Below are positions 23,901 to 36,373 of a stretch of 64,000 nt of DNA, piece by piece. Numbering within the stretch: position 1 is the stretch's first letter; the number at the start of each line of letters is the position of its first letter. Source of the stretch: Corylus avellana. Its lineage: Eukaryota; Streptophyta; Magnoliopsida; Fagales; Betulaceae. The notes beneath the pieces are model-generated. The model did not search any database. It was not told the DNA's origin and saw only the letters and a list, made by a program, of their open reading frames with translations. The translations under genes were made by a program, and so were the position numbers. The DNA is taken from NCBI RefSeq assembly GCF_901000735.1, contig NC_081541.1, positions 7,123,021 to 7,187,020 on the forward strand. The letters are read 5' to 3'.

Positions 23901-25364
23901 CGATGCTCAAGCAAGTTGTTAGGACAAGAGGCCCCACTCATGACGTTATTTGAAGAAAAGAGGTAATGTTAGATACTCAATTAATTCCATCCTCTACTTA
24001 CATACAATTGGTTTGATGTGACAATGTCCACAAATCATTAGACCAACTCTTTTTAAAATTGAAAAAAAGTTTAAGGGTTGATGGGCACTGCCACATCAGC
24101 CCAATTATTTAAATACCTTTCTTCAAAAATATTTTACTTGGTATATAATTTAGTAAGATACAATTACTTAATTTTTTTTTTTTTAAAAAAAAATTAAGAT
24201 CCCATATTAGTGATAAATGTTGATATGATAAAATCTAGATTATTTAATTAAATAATAGTTAGGATTTTTTTTTTTAAAAAAAAAAAAATCACGGTAGAAT
24301 TAGCCTAATTAAGATATCTAAAAAGAGCTTATCTAAATAGCATTACACAATTTTGAATAATTGAATTAACTTTAAGAACTCCTTCAAAGAGTTGCATTAG
24401 AAAATTTAAAAGATTTCAATCCTATATTGTCTCCTACTTATTAGACAAACAAAAACATCAATTAAAAAACAAAATAAATCAACGTGAAGGTGAAAGACAG
24501 AAATTTATAGGAGTGGATTAGGGGGGCATGGAACAGAAATATAATAGCATGCAGCACATGTATTAGCTAGGAATAAATACAACCTAAAAAGCCAGAAATT
24601 TATATGCATGTTCAAGAATGTATGCGTGTATCCCCAAATATTTATTGTGTTATTCCTAGGTCTATACCTTTATCTGCACCGTCACAATCAAATTTTTCGT
24701 TGTCGCGTCCCTTACATTGACCTCCTCTGTTATGACATCTTGTACATTCATCGGAGACACGCACTCGAAGTTTGAAATCACCGCTTAAAAGTCCAAACAG
24801 GTTATCATCATCTGGCAACCGACCATTACGGGGGCTCTCCTTCTTTGGGAGCTGAATAATTGAACATCCAGAATGGTTTGAAATACTATAGTAGATACTA
24901 TGGTTATTGCAGCTCTTTTTTGTAAAATGTTTTGGGGGAGGAATATCGAGGGTGCGGTTGCATTTAAAAAAGGTCTGATTGGGTCCGGCTATTTCAAAAG
25001 AGATGAAGGAATAGCTGGAAGAAGTCAAATTGGTCAAGGATTCGCATCTTTTGGATTTGAAGTCCTTCCGAAGCTGTGTGTCATTGATAAATATGGTGTT
25101 ATCCTGAGAGATGCTTATAACTTCATATTCTCTTCCACCGTCCTCTAGTCGGATCGTTGAAGGCTTATCATGATGATCTGGACAATGTACTTTGAAAACA
25201 CCGCATTCTGGCTTTGATTGAGTGGTAAATGGGAAGTGAATCTCGCCCAGATGTCCACAGCGTAAGGGTGGACATTTTTGGGTGTATCTCACTTCTTCTT
25301 CAGCGGAGTTACGCAGCAGAAGATATGAGAGAAGAAAGAAAACGAATAGAAAGACAGAAGCCAT
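20994..25364 (-). CDS. LRK10L-type receptor-like kinase, copy 2 (three exons)
   Basis: Same design as copy 1 and very similar to it; predicted 627 aa. Proposed minus-strand exons are 25364-24668 (signal peptide and cysteine-rich GUB_WAK ectodomain, ending AAAG|GTATAG), 22880-22848 (33-nt micro-exon) and 22147-20994 (membrane segment plus kinase). Phases are compatible and no lesion is seen. Kinase landmarks are the P-loop GEGGFGGV, the VAVK lysine, a catalytic loop reading HLDIKPHN (non-RD, with Leu where most copies have Phe), DFG and APE. The C-terminal Ser-rich tail is kept. A decayed ectodomain exon lies in intron 1. The TATA motif is at 25449-25456. The gene is head-to-head with the plus-strand copy starting at 28448. 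Expression and ligand are unknown. Confidence 0.8.
23255..23618 (-). pseudogene. Decayed ectodomain exon inside intron 1 of LRK10L copy 2
   Basis: Counterpart of 3115-3478: the same truncated start and the same donor, about 375 bases from the micro-exon. It has a different lesion, TGA at 23325-23327 in place of the Gly codon found in the 36.8 kb copy (ECY-stop-CYTRGG). Copy 1 carries its own TAG elsewhere. Independent lesions indicate that the exon has not been used since the copies separated. Confidence 0.7.
23725..23891. mobile_element. Short palindromic MITE, copy within LRK10L copy 2 intron
   Basis: Orthologous position and sequence to 3584-3750; carried by gene duplication. Confidence 0.55.
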
Positions 25365-25448
25365 ACCAGAATTCCCAATTCACCAGCAAAAGCCAAAGAA
25401 CGCCACCAACAAGTTGTTGCTTGAATAATCTCTTTCCTTATTTCTTCA

Positions 25449-25456
25449 CTATATAA
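25449..25456 (-). promoter_or_regulatory. TATA box of LRK10L copy 2
   Basis: CTATATAA on the plus strand, about 90 bases upstream of the ATG at 25364, in the same context as in copy 1. Confidence 0.55.
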
Positions 25457-26247
25457 GACTTAGTTTCTCAGTTTAACACGGTAGTTGACTTGGAAATTGA
25501 ATATGGAAGACTTGCAATACAGGCTGAGAATTAATAGAGCAAGTCCGGGGTACCCATATGATAATAATTGGCCTTAATACCACACCCGAAGATGGTACTG
25601 AGGCGAGGGATTTTCCTACCCATCTTCCCCATTGACCCGCATTACAAAGACTTGACTCCTTGCCTCTTCAAATCCTCTGTACATTCAACAAAATTATTAC
25701 TCTTGATAATGACTAGAACCAGAATGAAAAAGATCTCTCCTCACCCATGTCTTTCCTCTCTAATTCTCGTTTAAACATTCAATTATATTTATTCCAGATT
25801 TTCTTTAATAGATTGACATGTAAAAAATATTTCATGTCAAGACTGGGGGATTATATTTTGGGAGTGACCCATTGAATGTCTATTTCTTAGGTTAATTAGG
25901 CTCATCCCTCCCGGGATGAGTCAATTCTGAGAGTTTCATTATCTTAATATTACAACCGAAGATGATTATTAAAGTATTTGATTAAATAATTAATTTTTTT
26001 TTATTAACTTAAACTTTTGAAAAAAGTGATTATTTAATGTTAAAGTATAAATTAAATGATTAAATTTACTTATTCTTATTAACTTAAGCTTCTAGAATAA
26101 ATAGTGATTTAACATGGCATTAGTGCTAAAGATCCTGAGATCGAATCTTAACTCTGTCAAATCACCCACTATTTAAATTAAATATTTCACAACACGTGAT
26201 GAAGATTTTTTTTTTTTTTTTTTTGTAAGTAAGTGATGAAGAAAATT
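25457..26247. repeat. Duplicated 5' flank (same block as 5.35-6.1 kb)
   Basis: No gene is seen. Matches the flank upstream of LRK10L copy 1, including two TRIM-type LTRs near 25970-26120, and runs into the assembly gap. Confidence 0.5.
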
Positions 26248-26347
26248 NNNNNNNNNNNNNNNNNNNNNNNNNNNNNNNNNNNNNNNNNNNNNNNNNNNNN
26301 NNNNNNNNNNNNNNNNNNNNNNNNNNNNNNNNNNNNNNNNNNNNNNN
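26248..26347. other. Assembly gap (100 N)
   Basis: Exactly 100 N, so a scaffold join of unknown real length. Confidence 0.98.
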
Positions 26348-26639
26348 GGTGACTTAATCAGCCATATGACCAATGGGTGATTCGACTATTCTCAAAACAG
26401 TCAAAGGGGTGATCAACCAACTCCACTAGTGTAGTGAGAGATTGGTAGTGGTAAATGGTAATGCTATAGTTAGCTTGGTGAGGTTTGGTCAGCAGCAGTT
26501 GGGAAGAGAGACAGATTTAAGTTTTTAATGATGCAGCATAATATGGGCCTCATTCATTTAAAATAAATATTTCATATTAGATGTATTGCACTTAAATTAC
26601 CACCGGATCTCCATCCGCCATGACAGTAAGGCTGATAGA

Positions 26640-28330
26640 GCCGCTTTGCTATAAGCTCTTTTTTTTTATTGATTTAGCTCCTACAACAGGAGTACTATTA
26701 TAAATAGAATTTTTAGGAAACCTGATTTTAAGTCCAGTAACTTTCAATCCTTTTTTCTTTAAAATAGTTTCCACAACAAAAGTTTCTTTGAAGTTTGAGA
26801 GATGCATACAGTGTGATACAATCTCAAATGACATAAAAGGAGAATGTGCACAAGGATGGCATGTGCGGGCAAGTCAAGTTAGTTTCAGCTTGGGTCAATC
26901 TGATTCTGGGTTCAGGGGCTAAAAACCTTAACCCAAAACCAAGCCCTTTCTAATCGATCCGTCTCAATTGGGCTTTATCTCGAAAAGAACCCATTCACCA
27001 AAGGGTGGGCTTGTGTTGACCATTTATATAGAGAGGCCCATAAAATGGCTACTCAACCCATGTTAATTCCTTGATTCTTACTTCCCCTTTTGCGTCAAAA
27101 TCCATGGCGGCAGTCTAGCAGAACGGAGAAAGACCATGAACTAGAAAATAACATCTTCCCTTGTCTTGTCAATAATTTCTCTTTTACCCGGCCATCTCCT
27201 ACTGGCTACTGTAAAGCTTAATTCACCACTTTAAAGATTTTTCAAAGACGCCAAATGTTTTTCGCCTTTAAACGGCTTTCACGCCGCCCCAAACTTTTCC
27301 AAAGATTTGTGGATCATATATCAATTTTTTTTTTTTTTTTTAATTTATTACTAGAAAGACTCGTTGTACAATTATCATTGCCATGGTCTAATCTTCTTCA
27401 CCTTTTTTCAATGTTCGCACCATAATTAGGGAGGCAATACATGGGTGATGAGACATCTTTTTGCGTTTCAAACGTGGGTCAATGGGGAGGATAGGTAGGA
27501 AAATTTCGTTCACGCAGATAGGATGAAGTAAATTTAATCATTTAATTAACACTCTAATTTTCTTCATCACTTACTTACAAAAAAAAAAAATTCTTCATCA
27601 CGTGTTGTGAAATATTTAATTTAAATAGTGGGTGATTTGACAGAGTTAAGATTCGATCTCAGGATCTTTGGCTCTAATACAATGTTAAATTACTATTTAT
27701 TCTAGAAACTTAAGTTAATAGGAATAAATAAATTTAATCATTTAATTTATATTTTAACATTAAATAATCACTTTTTTCAAAAGCTTAAGTTAATAAGAAA
27801 AAATAAATTTAATTATTTAATCAAATACTTTAATAACCATCTTCGGCTGTAATATTAAGATAACGAGACTCTTGGAATTGACTCATCTCGGGAGGGATGG
27901 GCCTAATTAACCTAGGAAACAAATATTCAATGGGTCACTCCAAGAATATAATCCTTCGGTCTTGAGATGAAGTATTTTTTACATGTCAATCTATTAAAGA
28001 AAATCTGGAATATAAATATAATTGAATGTTTAAACGAGAATTAGAGAGGAAAGACATGGGTGAGGAGAGATCTTTTTCATTCTGGTTCTAGTCATTACCA
28101 AGAGTAATAATTTTGTTGAATGTACAGAGGTTTCGAAGAGTCAAGGAGTTTAAGTCTTTGGAATGCGGGTCAATAAGGAAGATGGGTAGGAAAATCCCTC
28201 AACTCAGTACCATCTTCGGCTGTGGTATTAAGAAATTTCCGAAAGCACAGACCAATTATCACTTACTCTAATCTCAGCCTTGTATTACAAGTCTTCCATA
28301 TCCATTTTCCAAGTCAACTACCGTGTTAAA
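26640..28330. repeat. Inverted copy of the LRK10L 5'-flank block
   Basis: 26640-27300 is the reverse complement of about 6420-7560 without the MITE at 6864-7363. 27360-28330 is the reverse complement of about 5270-6365. With 25457-26247 it forms a large inverted repeat around the gap at 26248-26347. No gene is seen. Confidence 0.65.
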
Positions 28331-28346
28331 CTGATTAACTAAATGT

Positions 28347-28353
28347 TATATAG
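28347..28353 (+). promoter_or_regulatory. TATA box of the plus-strand LRK10L pseudogene
   Basis: TATATAG about 95 bases before ATG 28448, in the same context as the other cluster promoters. Confidence 0.5.
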
Positions 28354-28447
28354 TGAAGAAACAAGGAAAGAAGTTATTTCAATTTAGAGCAACAAGTTGG
28401 TGGTGTTGTTTGTTTTCTCCGGTACTGAAGTGGGAATTCTGGTATAT

Positions 28448-31400
28448 ATGGCTTCTGTCTTTCTGTTCGTTTTCTTTCTTCTCTCACATCTCCTGCTGCT
28501 TTTCTCCGCTGAAGCAGAAGTGAGATACACCAAAAAATGTCCACTCTTTCCCTGTGGAAATCTGAGCTCGATTGGCTTTCCATTCACCAAGGAGGAAAAC
28601 CCAGAATGCGGTGTTTTCACAATAGAGTGCCGGGATGATGCGTCTCCGATAATCAAACTGGAGGGTGGAAGGCAATATGAAGTTCTAAGTATCCATCCGG
28701 ATAACACCAACATACATATCAGAGAAGAATGGCTTGGGGAGCTGCACCCTGCAACCCCTGCTCCCGTTGAATGTGAATTCTTACATAATCTGACTTTTCC
28801 CAGCTCTTCGTTCATCTCTTTTGAATTTTCCCCCAACCAGACCTTTTTCAAATGCAAACACACCCTCGATATTTCTCCCCTTACAGATTTTAAAAATATG
28901 AGCTGCAATGGCGATAATATCTACTATAGTATTTCAAACCATAGTTTTCCCACTTCTCTCTCTGGATGTTCAATTATTCAGCTCCCAAAGAATCCGAACC
29001 CAGAGGAGTTTGGACTTTTAGCCGTTGAGTTCGACCTTAAACTGCATGTCCCTGATGCATGTTACAAATGTTATCAAAGAGGAGGTAACTGTAAGCCCGA
29101 CGACCAGGGGGAACTTTATTGTCTGGGTGCGGAGAAAGGTATAAACATAAGAATAACAACAATATTTGGGGATACACATATACATTCATTCATGAAAATG
29201 CATACAAATTTCTTTTTCCTTTTACGCTGAATTTATTCCTAACACGTGCTGCTCTATTTCTGTTCCATGCCATAATCCCCTCCTATAAAGCGATAGCTTT
29301 AGCTGATTTGGATGAGTGTCAAATTTAGATTATGAGTAATAGTAATAATTAACTCTGTTGCAATGAAACCCATTTCTCTCTTACTAACCCTGTTAGGGAT
29401 TCAATGGCTGCCAATTTAGCTGCTTCACTCATTCCTCATTGTTTAAACTAACATCTTTTATATATGTTTGTCTCTTCTGTGGCAGAGAATCACATAAAGC
29501 AACTGGAGATAGGATTAGGTGAGATACCTTTTCGATCAATTTTTTTTTTTTGGAAAAATGTTATACACACTCTCACTCTCACACTGTTAATTAGTACTTT
29601 CCTTAACATGACAGTGAAATCACCATTAGATTCAAAATTTAATAATCATACATCCAAAATTTATTGGTAATGAAATATGTTACGCTAGGGAGTATGCACT
29701 TTGGACTGTGAGAGTGAGAGTTTGTGTAACATTTCTCTTATTGTTGATATTAGTTGTTACGTTCATATTCTTTGTCGATATTATTCCATCCGGTGGTGAT
29801 CTATTGTATCTTCAACACAAAATTTCTTTCGAGGGTGTGGCTAATTATGAAATCTTTCGAAATGATATAGCTAGGGTTCTCCAAACAGTTTTCGTAATGA
29901 CTCAACTTTCTCCATTTTAATCGTTCTAAGGATGTATTATTTATGGAATCCATTGGAAGACTTCTAAACTTGTTCTCAAGTATTCAAACTTCCGTGATGA
30001 ATTTTTTTTTTTTTTTTTTCAAATTTTAAACCTGTAATACACAATTTTTCATACCTCATGATTTTCCTCCTTGTCTCCTTCTCTGGAATCAATACTTCTT
30101 CATGTCTTCTCTGGTGTCACTACAAGAAAATATTTAGGACCACACTCTCAAGAGGTAGTTTGAGTTAATTAGTCTCGTTTATGCACCACATAACTTCGTA
30201 ATGTGTACTCTTTGATTACAGCCACTTTATTTGCAGGAATTGGAGTTGTGATGGTTCTAATCTACTGCTTGATCAAGAGAAAGTTCTCATCCAGTCAAAT
30301 TATTTATTTTTGGAAAAAGAAAAGTTTAAACCATAAGACTGTCCATGACTTTCTAAGAAATCATGGACTTCTAATTACTATTAAAAGATACAGTTATTCA
30401 AATATCAAGAAAATGACCAACTTCTTGTTGATTTTTTATTTCTTTATTTTGGCTTAATTTCTTGTTGATATTATTCCATCTGAGGTGATCTATTATATCT
30501 TCAAAACATAAATTGCAACTCCTTTTTTACTCCTTCCGACGGTGTGCCTCATTTTTTCATGTAATGCTGTGCGGTTCCCCAATCAGTTTTAGTAATGGCT
30601 CCACTTTCTCCATTTTTATCATTCTTAAGGATGTACTATCTATAATCTATGGAATCCATTGGACGACTTCTAGAGTTGTTGTCAAGTATTCAAACTTCTG
30701 CGTTGATTTTTTTTTTTTCTTCGTTTGGACCTATAATAGGCAATTTTTCATTGTTCACGATTTCCCTCCGAGGCTCCCTCTCTCGGAATCAATTATTTTC
30801 TTGTTTGGTGTGACTACAATAAAATGTTTAGGATCACACTCTCAATGGGTGGTTCATGTTAGTCTTGTTTATGCACCACATAACTTCGTAATCTCTATTC
30901 CTTGATTACAGGCACTTTACCTATTGGAATTGGAGTTGAGATTGCTATAATTTGCTGTTTAAGGAGAGAGTTCTCATCCAATAGATTCATTTATTTTTGG
31001 AAGAAGGAAAGTTTAACCGATCAGACTATCCAGGCCTTTCTAGGGAACTATGGACCTCTTGCTGTTAGAAGATACCATTATTCAGATATCAAAAAAATGA
31101 CTAACCTTTTTAGAAATAAATTAGGTGTAGGGGGCTTTGGTAGTGTGTACAAGGGAAAGTTAAAAAAGATGAATGTCTTGTGGCAGTGAAGGTTTTGAAG
31201 GAATCTAGAGGTAATGGAGAGGAATTCATTAATGAGGTTGCAAGCATTAGTAGGACCTCTCATGTCAACATTGTCTCTCTTATGAGTTTTTGCTTTGAGG
31301 GTTCTAAAAGAGCCATCATCTATGAGTTTATGCCCAACGGATCTCTAGAGAAGTTCATATATAACAAAAGTCCTTCAAAGGTTGCTCGACGATTGGAATG

Positions 31401-32068
31401 GGAGACATTATACAACATTGCAATTGGCATTGCTCAAGGATTAGAGTACTTACATAGAGGTTGCAACACAAGGATCTTACATTTCGATATAAAGCCTCAC
31501 AATATTCTTTTGGATGAGAACTTCAACCCAAAGATTTCTGATTTTGGCCTTGCAAAAATATGCACAAGAGAAGAGAGTATTATATCAATGTTGGGTGCGA
31601 GAGGAACTGCGGGATATATAGCTCCAGAAGTATTTTGTAGAAATATTGGAGGGGTCTCGATCTCACAAGACAGATGTTTATAGCTACGGAATGATGGTTT
31701 TTGAAATTGTTGGAGGAAGAAGGAATATAGATGTCGAAATTGATCGTACCAGTGAAATATTTTTTCCGCATTGGATTTACAAGCGTCTTGAACAAAATGA
31801 AGATTTAGGACTACAGGGCCTTATGAATGAAGAGGATTACAAAAGTGCAAGGAAGATAATAATAGTCAGTTTGTGGTGCATACAGACTGACCCTTTAAGC
31901 CGGCCACCAATGAGCACAGTTGTGAATATGTTAGAAGGGAGTCTTGAACCCTTACAAGTACCACCCAAACCTTACCTGTCTTCACCATCACGATCACCGG
32001 AAGATTCTTCAGCAATAGTGTCAACACAGTGTGATTCTATAATGCCATCAAATGCATCTTTTCTTTAA
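28448..32068 (+). pseudogene. LRK10L-type receptor-like kinase, plus-strand copy, frameshifted
   Basis: Compact structure like the 46505-49673 gene. Exon 1 is 28448-29138 (230 codons plus one base; signal peptide, GUB_WAK domain, CYKC..GGNC motif; ends AAAG|GTATAA). The micro-exon is 29486-29518 (33 nt). The kinase region is damaged. A first exon start at 30222 breaks off near 30427 after the membrane and juxtamembrane part. About 480 bases of repeated intron follow, then a second, complete kinase exon start at 30912. That second exon has a frameshift in the A-run at 31162-31167 (two extra A or one missing) and a 4-base insertion near 31657-31660, which restores the frame to the stop at 32066-32068. 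Either lesion could be an assembly error, but the tandem exon start points to real rearrangement. The catalytic loop HFDIKPHN and DFG are present. Confidence 0.75.
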
Positions 32069-32089
32069 AAGGAAATTTTAATGTTAAGA

Positions 32090-32656
32090 GTAGTAATTAG
32101 CATCTTTTGTAAACTGCATCAATGATTAGCCTTTTGATGCAAATGATAATTAAAGACATTACCATTTTAGATTCCCTTAACTATGAGATGATATCTGCCG
32201 TGATAGCTTCCTTCATGAATCTATAATATTGTGAGTCTATTTCAAAAAAAAAATATAATATTGTGAGTCATGGTAAATATATAACTACATACCCATTTTA
32301 AATTATGTTTGTATAATAATTTAAAACTAAGAGAAAAGGCCCACTACACAATCTCGGAGGCACTTCAAAGTAACCAGACTCTTCTTACTTGGTGAGACAA
32401 ACACCGCAATTGACTTTTGAAGCTAATTAGTTGAACTAATAGGAGCTCATTATAATTTGTGACCATTTTGCAAATTGATCTGAAAGTTCGTAATACTAGA
32501 TAATTAAATTTAATTAAAAAAATACTTGAATATTATAATTTTTATTACAAGTTCATATTACTGAATATTAAAATCTTATATTATTTAAATGAATTAAGGG
32601 GAAAAAAAAAAAGTTTTAAAGACTATAGATTTTATTTAAAAAGATATTACTTTCAA
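32090..32656. other. 3' flank of the plus-strand LRK10L copy
   Basis: Reverse complement of the conserved kinase 3' flank (as 303-860). No gene is seen. It ends in an assembly gap. Confidence 0.5.
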
Positions 32657-32756
32657 NNNNNNNNNNNNNNNNNNNNNNNNNNNNNNNNNNNNNNNNNNNN
32701 NNNNNNNNNNNNNNNNNNNNNNNNNNNNNNNNNNNNNNNNNNNNNNNNNNNNNNNN
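32657..32756. other. Assembly gap (100 N)
   Basis: Exactly 100 N. It removes the C-terminal lobe of the kinase exon at 32757-33421. Confidence 0.98.
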
Positions 32757-33421
32757 CTCTTCTCTTGTGCATATTTTTGCAAGACCAAAATCAGAAATTT
32801 TTGGGCTGAAGTTCTCATCCAAAAGAATATTGTGGGGCTTTATATCGAAATGTAAGATCCTTGTGCTGCAACCTCTATGTAAGTACTCTAATCCTCGAGC
32901 AATGCCAATTGCAATGTTGTATAATGTCTCCCATTCCAATCGTCGAGCAGACTTTGAAGGACTTTTGTTATATATGAACTTCTCTAGAGATCCGTTGGGC
33001 ATAAACTCATAGATGAGGGCTCTTTTAGAACCCTCAAAGCAAAAGCCCATAAGAGAGACAATGTTGACATGGGAGGTCCTACTAATGCTTGCAACCTCAT
33101 TAATGAATTCCTCTCCATTACCTCTAGATTCCTTCAAAACCTTCACTGCCACAAGACATCCATCTTTTAACTTTCCCTTGTAGACACCACCAAAGCCCCC
33201 TTCGCCTAATTTATCTCTAAAGAAGTTGGTTATTTTCTTGATATCTGAATAACTGTATCTTTTAATAGTAAGAGGTCCATGATTTCTTAGAAAGTCTTGG
33301 ACAGTCTTATGGTTTAGACTTTTCTTTTTCCAAAAATAAATAATTTGATTGGATGAGAACTTTCTCTTGATCAAGCAGTAGATTAGAACCATCACAACTC
33401 CAATTCCAGCAAATAAAGTGG
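32757..33421 (-). CDS. LRK10L-type kinase exon, partial (C-lobe lost in gap)
   Basis: The minus-strand exon begins at its 3' splice acceptor (ATTACAG before 33421) and reads without lesion through membrane segment, P-loop [12 protein letters not shown] lysine, HFDIKPHN catalytic loop and DFGLAK. It is then cut at the gap after KICTREE. The sequence is closest to the kinase of 46505-49673 (TATLFAGIG start). Intron homology upstream stops at about 33440, where a LINE fragment begins. It could be the third exon of the 36374-38855 ectodomain gene, separated by rearranged sequence and a gap. As assembled, that cannot be decided. Confidence 0.65.
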
Positions 33422-33444
33422 CTGTAATCAAAGAATAGACATTA

Positions 33445-34253
33445 ATAAGTTATGTCCAATTCCAGCCAATTTTGCCAACCAATGGGCTACTTCATTGCCA
33501 GATCTTTTCACATGTTGAACACTCCACATTCGACAGATCTCTAAGAGAATCTTAGCCTCATAATAAGGTGACTAAATTGTGCCCCACTATTTTCTTCACT
33601 ATGGAGAACCTGTACCACCGCAAGAGAGTCGCCTTCTAAAATGATGTCCGTGAGCCACAGCTGCCAAATAAGATCTGCTACTTTCCAAGCTGCTACTGCC
33701 TCAGCAATTTGAAGATCCTTTATGTAAGGTTTTAGAAAGCATTTGGCTACAATAACTTCTCCTTCATGGGTTTCGAAGACAATTCTTGCTGCCATCTTCC
33801 GTCCTCCTGCATCGACAACAACATCCCAATTACACTTTAGCATCCCTGTAGGTGGTGCCTTCCAGACTACTCGTGGTTTTGGTCCATACGTCTGCGTTGG
33901 TCGACGTATAGCTAGTTCCGCTTGTTCTGCTGCCTCCATCTAGTCCTTTGCTTGTTGAATCAACTTCATCGGTGAGGAAAGACACCTTCAAACACCATCA
34001 TATTCCTCCTCAGCCATATTTGCCTGACAACACACGCTACCAGGTTTATTTCATCCTCCTCCAGACGACCCAGCAGCTTCTCAAAAATGTTGAGAAAATC
34101 ATCATCTTCACTGGTTGTCTTCTGAATTCGTCTCATATAAGCTAACCAAACATCTTGTGATGCTGGGCAGCTCCACAAAGCATGCCCCATTGATACCACT
34201 TCAAGCTGGCATATTGGACATAAAGAGTCTGTCGTCACCTTTCGTTTGAACAA
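33445..34253 (-). mobile_element. LINE-derived fragment: zf-RVT plus RNase H-like domain
   Basis: On the minus strand a frame at 34253-33966 carries the reverse-transcriptase zinc-binding motif (CPICQLEVVSMGHALWSCP). A frame at 33939-33541 carries the plant RNase H-like (RVT_3) domain (WDVVVDAGGRK and LEGDSLAVVQVL). One frameshift near 33570 leads to its end (GNEVAHWLAKLAG). This is the order found at the 3' end of plant non-LTR retroelements. It is a truncated, dead fragment fused directly to LRK10L intron sequence on its 3' side. Confidence 0.75.
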
Positions 34254-35764
34254 ATTTTAAGGTCAAAATATCTTTTACACTTGGTTCGAATTAGTGAAGC
34301 CAAATGACTTATTTTCTTATTTAAATTTGAATAAATAGTGGATAACTATGCATATATGGGCAAAATTCTTAACTTACATTATTATTTTTCACTTTATCAT
34401 CTCTTGTACATAAATTATATATATTTATTAACCTATTGGATAAAAAATTTCAGTAATATAGATAAATTAGGCGAGATCCCATTAGATTGAAAAGCACATG
34501 ATCATCATCTTATCACAATTTCCCATTAATTCATTTAAAATTTTTACTGGTAAGATAGACACATGAGAATTTTGCCCAGGGCGAGAATTATGATAGAAGA
34601 TTTTTTTTTTTTTTTTTTTTTTGGGTAAACAAAGAAGATGTTAATTGTAAAATCAAGTAATTAAATCAAATTAAACGTAATAACTTTAAAACATTTGGTG
34701 AATTAATGTTAAATCCGAAAGATTAAGAAGATGATCAACCGTAAAGCTACACAAGTATCAAGAAAAAAAAGAGAAAGCATTCAATAGTCAATCTTGATGA
34801 CTCAGAATGCCGTAATGATCACGAAAGATATCCGGTCAAAAAGGAGGAAGGCAATCGGCATCAAAGGATATGCATGCATTATTATTATTATGATTTATGA
34901 ATATAAAATTATAAATAAAAGATAAGCACATGGAATTCACGAGGTAGGATGTACCGACCTATCTAATCGTGTTATGCGATCTCTTAACAAAAGAAAAGAT
35001 ACTTAAATATGTATAATAATGTATTATCGGTAAAAACTTTCAAATTGTTTATCTCCCTAGCATGTATTTAATTTATATATATATTTTTTTCAAAGATAGT
35101 TGATTGTAACTAGATTTTAATTAATTGTGTGCTAAAATTAATGGCGCGCACGGCGATGATAAGCGATTGGAACTTATAACAATGATCAATTAAAATCAAC
35201 GACATATGATAATAAGTATAAAATATAAAAAATCAAATAAATAAATAATGATAGAACTAAGAAACAGAAGATTAGAAGTTATGAATGAAAATAAGAAGAA
35301 AAAAAATACAATTAATTAGACTTGTAATTTATGTGTTAACAATACAATAGTTCACCTCCAGATAGAATAAATTGAGTTCTATCAGCTGACCAATTACCCA
35401 ACATGAGAATACTACTAATCTCAACAAGAAATTTGATTGAAGTGATATCTCGTAAAATGCTATCGCCACTTTTTTTTTATTTTTTTTTTGATCTCTCTTT
35501 TTTGTACACTAATTTCTTTATGGGAAATCATATACAAAATCCTTAGGTCGACGCGCTTTTTTTAAAATCTCATTTGGTATTTTTTTTTGGAGATTTAGTC
35601 CCTGGGTAACTCGAAACTACAAAAAAACTCCCTACTGTCAATTTTTGTTAACTACCGTTAGTCCACTCAAAACTCACCGTTTTATCTTATTAAAATATTA
35701 ATTTTTTATTAATTTAATTTAAAAAAATTAAATCTTTAAAAAAAAAAAAAAAATTGAAGGATGG
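34254..35764. other. AT-rich rearranged region with an LRK10L intron remnant
   Basis: No gene is seen. 35325-35470 resembles the intron 2 and micro-exon region of the 17604-19081 pseudogene (TTTGATTGAAGTGATATCTC), but the micro-exon is degraded. So a further lost LRK10L copy contributed to this stretch. T tracts lie at about 34602-34622 and 35471-35489. Confidence 0.4.
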
Positions 35765-35864
35765 NNNNNNNNNNNNNNNNNNNNNNNNNNNNNNNNNNNN
35801 NNNNNNNNNNNNNNNNNNNNNNNNNNNNNNNNNNNNNNNNNNNNNNNNNNNNNNNNNNNNNNNN
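35765..35864. other. Assembly gap (100 N)
   Basis: Exactly 100 N. Intron 2 of the 36374-38855 gene is interrupted here. Confidence 0.98.
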
Positions 35865-36373
35865 AAAGAAAAGAAAAAAATGCAACACGGAAGTTTGAAT
35901 ACTTGACAACAACTCTTGAAGTCTTCCAATGGATTCCATATGTAATGCATCCTTAATTACAACGATTAAAATGGAGAAAGTGGAGTCATTACCAAAACTG
36001 TTTGGAGAACCTTATATCATTAATTACATGCAATAATACTTCAAAGATTTCATAATTAGCCACACCCTCGGAAGGAGTAATTATGTGTTGAAGATACAAT
36101 AGATCACCACCAGACCAGATGAATAATATCGGCAAAGAATATGAACATGGCAACAAATACCAACAAGAAGAGAAATGCTACACAAATTTCAACTCTTACA
36201 CTATAAATTAAGTGCATGCTCCCTGACGTAACATATTTCATTACCACTAGATTTTAGATGGGTCATTATTGAATTATAGATCTAATAATAATTTCACTGC
36301 CACATTAAAGAGTGCGTACTTGAGAGTGTGTAACATTTTTCCAACAAGAAATTTGATTGAAGAGATGTCTCAC

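Noticed and set aside
33541..34253. Host gene with an RNase H-like domain
   Set aside because: The zf-RVT followed by RNase H order, the frameshift and the missing reverse transcriptase show a truncated LINE.
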